From assembly GCA_022241785.1 (NCBI GenBank), contig JAKOMP010000064.1, positions 1-38,531 of the forward strand: a DNA stretch of 38,531 nt, given 5' to 3'. A model generated the notes under the pieces. The model saw nothing but the letters and a program-made list of their open reading frames with translations, made no database searches and was not told the origin of the DNA. This document shows, piece after piece, positions 35,880 through 38,531 of the stretch. Position 1 is the stretch's first letter; every line of letters begins with the position of its first letter. The position numbers were made by a program, and so were the translations under genes. This stretch comes from Cyanocohniella sp. LLY. GTDB lineage: Bacteria > Cyanobacteriota > Cyanobacteriia > Cyanobacteriales > Nostocaceae.

Positions 35880-37163
35880 CTACGGTTTCCAACCAGTGAG
35901 CAAATTCGGATAAGCCGTTGGTGTGGGAAATAATTTCTGGAAGCCGTTTTGACGCGCTTGGGGTTGTTCTCGGCTGAGATTCCAGAGGGTTTCATAGAAG
36001 AAAAAGGAGACTCCAGCAAAGTTGCGATCGCGCGCTGCTTGTACTTGGGTTTTAATCTGTTCTATGGTTACTGATCTGTTCTTTAAGCCAGATAATATGC
36101 CGATACTTACAGGAATATGGCTGCGGGCGGCTTTGACTTCGGGATACTCTAATTCTTGAGTGAATACTTTTAAGTCATCCCGATATATCTGCAATACTAG
36201 GTCTTCGACAATTCCCATGCGTTCCCAGCGTTGCCAGTCTGCTAAATAATATTCGTAGGAGAAACGCTGAGGATTAGGAGCAACTGAAACAATGCAATTT
36301 TTTTTACTGGCTTTGATGGCTGTAAATGTCCGCTTCATGAAGTCGGTAATTTTGTTAGCTCTCCATCTCACCCATTCGGGGTTTTTAGGGTCTTTGGAGG
36401 GGGCTTGACCACGGTGTTCTTTTTTATAGAGTGCTACTGTGTAGGGATCGTAGCCTAATTCTGATGGCAAGCCGAAATGATCATCAAATTGAATGCCGTC
36501 AATATCGTAGTTTCTGACGATTTCCACGACTAAATCTTGAATGAATTTCTGGACTTCTGGATTAAAAGGATTTAACCACACCCGCTCATGTGTACCTTCT
36601 TTGACAATTTTAGTACCGTCGCTGCGGCTGGTAAGCCATTGGGGACGATTTTTAGCTAAGAGGGAATCTGCTGGGGCCATGAAGCCAAATTCAAACCAGG
36701 GAATTACTTTTAATCCTTTTTGATGCCCCTCTGTGACCACTTCTTTAAGCATATCTCGCCCTTGCAGTCCAGGTTCGGGGTCAAGCGATCGCCCAATTAC
36801 TCTGGCTGCTACTCTACTAGGATAGAGCGTATATCCCCAATTCCACACCACAGGATAAACGGTGTTGAAGTTAAGTTCATTCAGGCGTTGTAAAGCATTC
36901 TTCAGGCGATCGCGTTCAAATAGTACATTACTATCAATATTGGTTAACCACACTCCCCTTAACTCAGAGTTAGGCGGTGGCGTAAGTCTAGTTTGAGCGT
37001 TCAAAGGCAGCGATAGCATCACCGTAGCTATCATGCTCAAGGAAACTATCACGGCAAACAAAGCCTGTTTTTTACCAGGAAGGATTTTCCCCCCAATTAA
37101 CTCCACACACCACGTGACAAATTTTTTCATAACTTGCTGGAGAAAGCATAAAACGTTAATCAT
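35880..37163 (-). CDS. GHL10/DUF187 family glycosyl-hydrolase-like protein
   Basis: A 427-residue paralogue of the gene at 786-2009. A charged N-terminal stretch precedes a hydrophobic signal ending in LPLNA-QT (about residues 37-57). The domain then begins with ELRGVWLTNI and shows NFNTVYPVVWNWG, VIPWFEFGFM, GIQFDDHFGLPSELGYD and a C-terminal FAGVSFFFYETLW, all shared with the first copy. It is probably exported and active on an envelope or extracellular glycan of unknown type. ATGs at 37163 and 37130 are both possible starts; the second gives a more normal signal peptide. Confidence 0.87.
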   Translation of the reverse strand: MINVLCFLQQVMKKFVTWCVELIGGKILPGKKQALFAVIVSLSMIATVMLSLPLNAQTRLTPPPNSELRGVWLTNIDSNVLFERDRLKNALQRLNELNFNTVYPVVWNWGYTLYPSRVAARVIGRSLDPEPGLQGRDMLKEVVTEGHQKGLKVIPWFEFGFMAPADSLLAKNRPQWLTSRSDGTKIVKEGTHERVWLNPFNPEVQKFIQDLVVEIVRNYDIDGIQFDDHFGLPSELGYDPYTVALYKKEHRGQAPSKDPKNPEWVRWRANKITDFMKRTFTAIKASKKNCIVSVAPNPQRFSYEYYLADWQRWERMGIVEDLVLQIYRDDLKVFTQELEYPEVKAARSHIPVSIGILSGLKNRSVTIEQIKTQVQAARDRNFAGVSFFFYETLWNLSREQPQARQNGFQKLFPTPTAYPNLLTGWKP

Positions 37164-37485
37164 GACTAGTATATGGGGATAGAAGTTGCGTTGTTACCTA
37201 CTAGTCAAGACAGGTACTAAATTTTTACCAGCAATTTATTCACTTTTTGTCTGCAAATTACTACCACTACATTGTTATTCTTTCTATAAGAACCTTGATA
37301 CATTTATACATATGAATCAATAAATCTTAACCCTAGCCAATAGCCTATATTTAAGATTATGCTAAGTATGATAGAAAAATAATTTTCCTATTTTAACCGT
37401 ATATCACTGATAACAGAAGTCATGGCTGAAACTGTGCTTTGAATATCAGTCTGTACTATTTTTTGCTGTAAGTACAGGAATTATA
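37164..37485. other. AT-rich intergenic region
   Basis: These 322 bp separate two divergent genes. Apart from the hairpin next to the downstream start (37451-37477), I see no ORF, RNA gene or recognised operator. Confidence 0.4.
37451..37477 (+). promoter_or_regulatory. Inverted repeat overlapping a ribosome-binding site
   Basis: CTGTACT (37451-37457) and AGTACAG (37471-37477) form a perfect 7-bp inverted repeat with a 13-nt loop. Its 3' arm includes the start of the AGGA that serves the ATG at 37486, so it could be an operator or a hairpin that limits translation. Confidence 0.35.
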
Positions 37486-37992
37486 ATGAAAAGTTTAAAT
37501 AATTCAGAAGATAATTTAGCAAATATAACAGCATCTGTCCAGAGGCTGGTGAGGGCGATTATGCTCGCCACTGGTCACTTTTCTTTGATATTAGCCTGTT
37601 GTAACTCTGTAAAAGCACAACCACAAATATTGAATTTATTACAGGAATTGTCATCTGTAGATATCCAAGAGATTGTCATTTCACCTACGGCGGAGACACT
37701 GTATACAACCATTGCCGATACAATCGGGATAAATCAACCCGAAGCTTTAATGGTGAAAGGTTTAGAGTCTGTAGTAGAAATTAATCAACTAATTATCAGC
37801 ACTAATCTCATGCGCGATGAGTTTCGCAAAAACCTACACTGTCCCCTAGTGCTATGGGTTAATGATGACATTCTAGGTAAGCTAGTTTGGCTAGCACCTG
37901 ATTTGAAGAATTGGGCAGCTAGTACTATTAGATTTGATGGCTATGAACATCAAGCAACGTCAAATTCAGCATTCACCCCCTCAGAAGTTTAA
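37486..37992 (+). CDS. Orphan N-terminal domain of a cyanobacterial NTPase/TPR-type protein
   Basis: The 168-residue product resembles the opening domain of large cyanobacterial NTPase- and TPR-containing proteins. Landmarks are LVRAIMLATGHFSLILACCN, TAETLYTTIADTIG, ALMVKGLESVVEINQLI, TNLMRDEFRKNLHCPLVLWV and LVWLAPDLKNWAASTIRF. In the long relatives this is followed by many repeats; here the frame ends at a TAA after a short Ser/Thr tail, and no continuation is seen downstream. It may be a truncated relic or a stand-alone regulator. The start is an ATG at 37486 after AGGAA, and the hairpin at 37451-37477 overlaps that site. Confidence 0.6.
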   Translation: MKSLNNSEDNLANITASVQRLVRAIMLATGHFSLILACCNSVKAQPQILNLLQELSSVDIQEIVISPTAETLYTTIADTIGINQPEALMVKGLESVVEINQLIISTNLMRDEFRKNLHCPLVLWVNDDILGKLVWLAPDLKNWAASTIRFDGYEHQATSNSAFTPSEV

Positions 37993-38396
37993 TTTTTATT
38001 TCCCCAAGTAATACTAATTCGTAGTTCATTGGGATTACTGGTGCTAATTTTTCAAGTTCGCTATATATAAATTTACTATAAAAATTTAGGAACAAACTCT
38101 CAGTATACTAGAGTCTACTATTACATGAATAACAGAAGATAGATAACTCATATATTCCCCAAATTTCAGTTGTGGGACTGATTACTATTTTGTGTTTAAT
38201 TGCTAAATCTTAGTTTTTTACACTTTTGATACGGACTAATACAGCATTTTATTAGTTGGTAGCAAATTAAATTTAGCAACACTCTGTGTACCTTGGTTTT
38301 GACCTGAGGTAACTTTGCGTTGAAAAACGTAAAAATTGTACGTAAATCCTTAATAAATATTGTTATTACATTATGAAGATTAAACTAAAAAAATAT
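37993..38396. other. AT-rich region before the ISL3 end
   Basis: About 400 bp without a supportable ORF, RNA gene or operator. It contains several stop codons in all frames. It may include decayed coding DNA following the truncated gene at 37486, but I recognise none. Confidence 0.4.
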
Positions 38397-38531
38397 GGTT
38401 CTTCGGTTACTTTTATGGAGAATTAATAGTAAAATGCCAGTTTAATAAACTGCGTAATCGAAAATTACTAAAGTTACGAAAGCCATATCCAAGCCTTTTA
38501 ATTAACTTAAGTTTATTATTAATTCCTTCTA
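38397..38531 (-). mobile_element. ISL3-family insertion sequence, one end only
   Basis: The element appears to start at GGTTCTTCGG (38397), as expected for an ISL3 terminal inverted repeat, preceded by an AT-rich flank. It contains the transposase C-terminus on the minus strand and leaves the window at the right edge. The other end and target duplication are not visible. Confidence 0.55.
38413..38531 (-). CDS. ISL3 transposase, C-terminal part (cut by window edge)
   Basis: Read from the right edge, the minus strand encodes 39 residues containing EGINNKLKLIKRLGYGFRN and FRLRSLLNWHF, the characteristic ending of ISL3-family (DDE_Tnp_ISL3) transposases, with a stop at 38413-38415. The N-terminal zinc-binding region and the catalytic residues lie beyond the window. 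Whether the gene is intact cannot be told. Confidence 0.8.
   Translation of the reverse strand, partial: EGINNKLKLIKRLGYGFRNFSNFRLRSLLNWHFTINSP

Noticed and set aside
37453-37474. NtcA-type operator (GTA-N8-TAC) near the 37486 start
   Set aside because: The two GTAC words are 14 nt apart, not the required spacing, so it is only an inverted repeat.

Overview
The window comes from a filamentous, probably heterocyst-forming cyanobacterium of the Nostocales (Nostoc/Anabaena/Nodularia type). The evidence is the many GCGATCGC (HIP1-like) octamers inside and between genes, the cyanobacterial iron-uptake set (fut ABC transporter plus an SLH-domain porin), several Uma2 (DUF820) genes, a nifH relic, and short dispersed palindromes in intergenic DNA. 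Gene order is loose, both strands are used equally, and selfish or defence-type genes are scattered among housekeeping genes.

Layout. 1-2010: a strong promoter firing out of the left edge, a small lipoprotein gene and a GHL10/DUF187 glycosidase-like gene. 2254-3626: htpX followed by a small helical protein gene. 4047-4676: an unrecognised 97-residue gene facing the C-terminal third of a broken nifH. 4909-6687: a fluoride (crcB-type) riboswitch in front of a cation:proton antiporter fused to a universal stress domain. 6777-8787: a DUF104-PIN toxin-antitoxin pair whose toxin carries an internal amber codon, a SAM methyltransferase, and a decayed higBA-like pair. 8855-12957: a secreted pentapeptide/TPR protein, a repeat element, a TenA-family gene, a Uma2 gene and ilvD. 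13031-17398: a very large double-kinase hybrid histidine kinase. 17589-20018: a GltS-type transporter and a Uma2 gene. 20002-24895: the operon futA2-futA1-futB-futC on the minus strand, divergent from an iron-uptake porin (25188-26852). 26952-28714: a Uma2 gene split by a complete 1194-bp IS5-like element with a TA target duplication; its transposase itself carries an in-frame 54-bp palindrome. 28760-31048: an esterase lacking a normal start codon, a small conserved gene and coaBC. 31109-33781: a two-gene module made of an EACC1-like small protein and a metacaspase-GAF-EAL fusion. 34012-34026: a perfect 7-1-7 Fur-like box. 34216-37163: a site-2 protease and a second GHL10/DUF187 gene. 37486-37992: the orphan N-terminal domain of a cyanobacterial NTPase/TPR-type protein. 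38397-38531: the end of an ISL3 element running off the right edge.

How the parts work together. Iron acquisition forms one coherent unit: outer-membrane porin, two Fe(III)-binding proteins, permease and ATPase. The fluoride riboswitch and antiporter form an ion-detoxification unit with its control element visible, including a helix that can mask the ribosome-binding site. The most unusual system is the EACC1/metacaspase-GAF-EAL pair. It joins a caspase-type protease carrying a canonical EF-hand loop to an apparently intact c-di-GMP phosphodiesterase domain, next to a small protein of the kind found in predicted counter-invader conflict systems. It probably links second-messenger or invader sensing to regulated proteolysis. 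The rest records ongoing decay and transposition: broken nifH, broken PIN toxin, broken HigBA, a split Uma2 gene and two insertion sequences.
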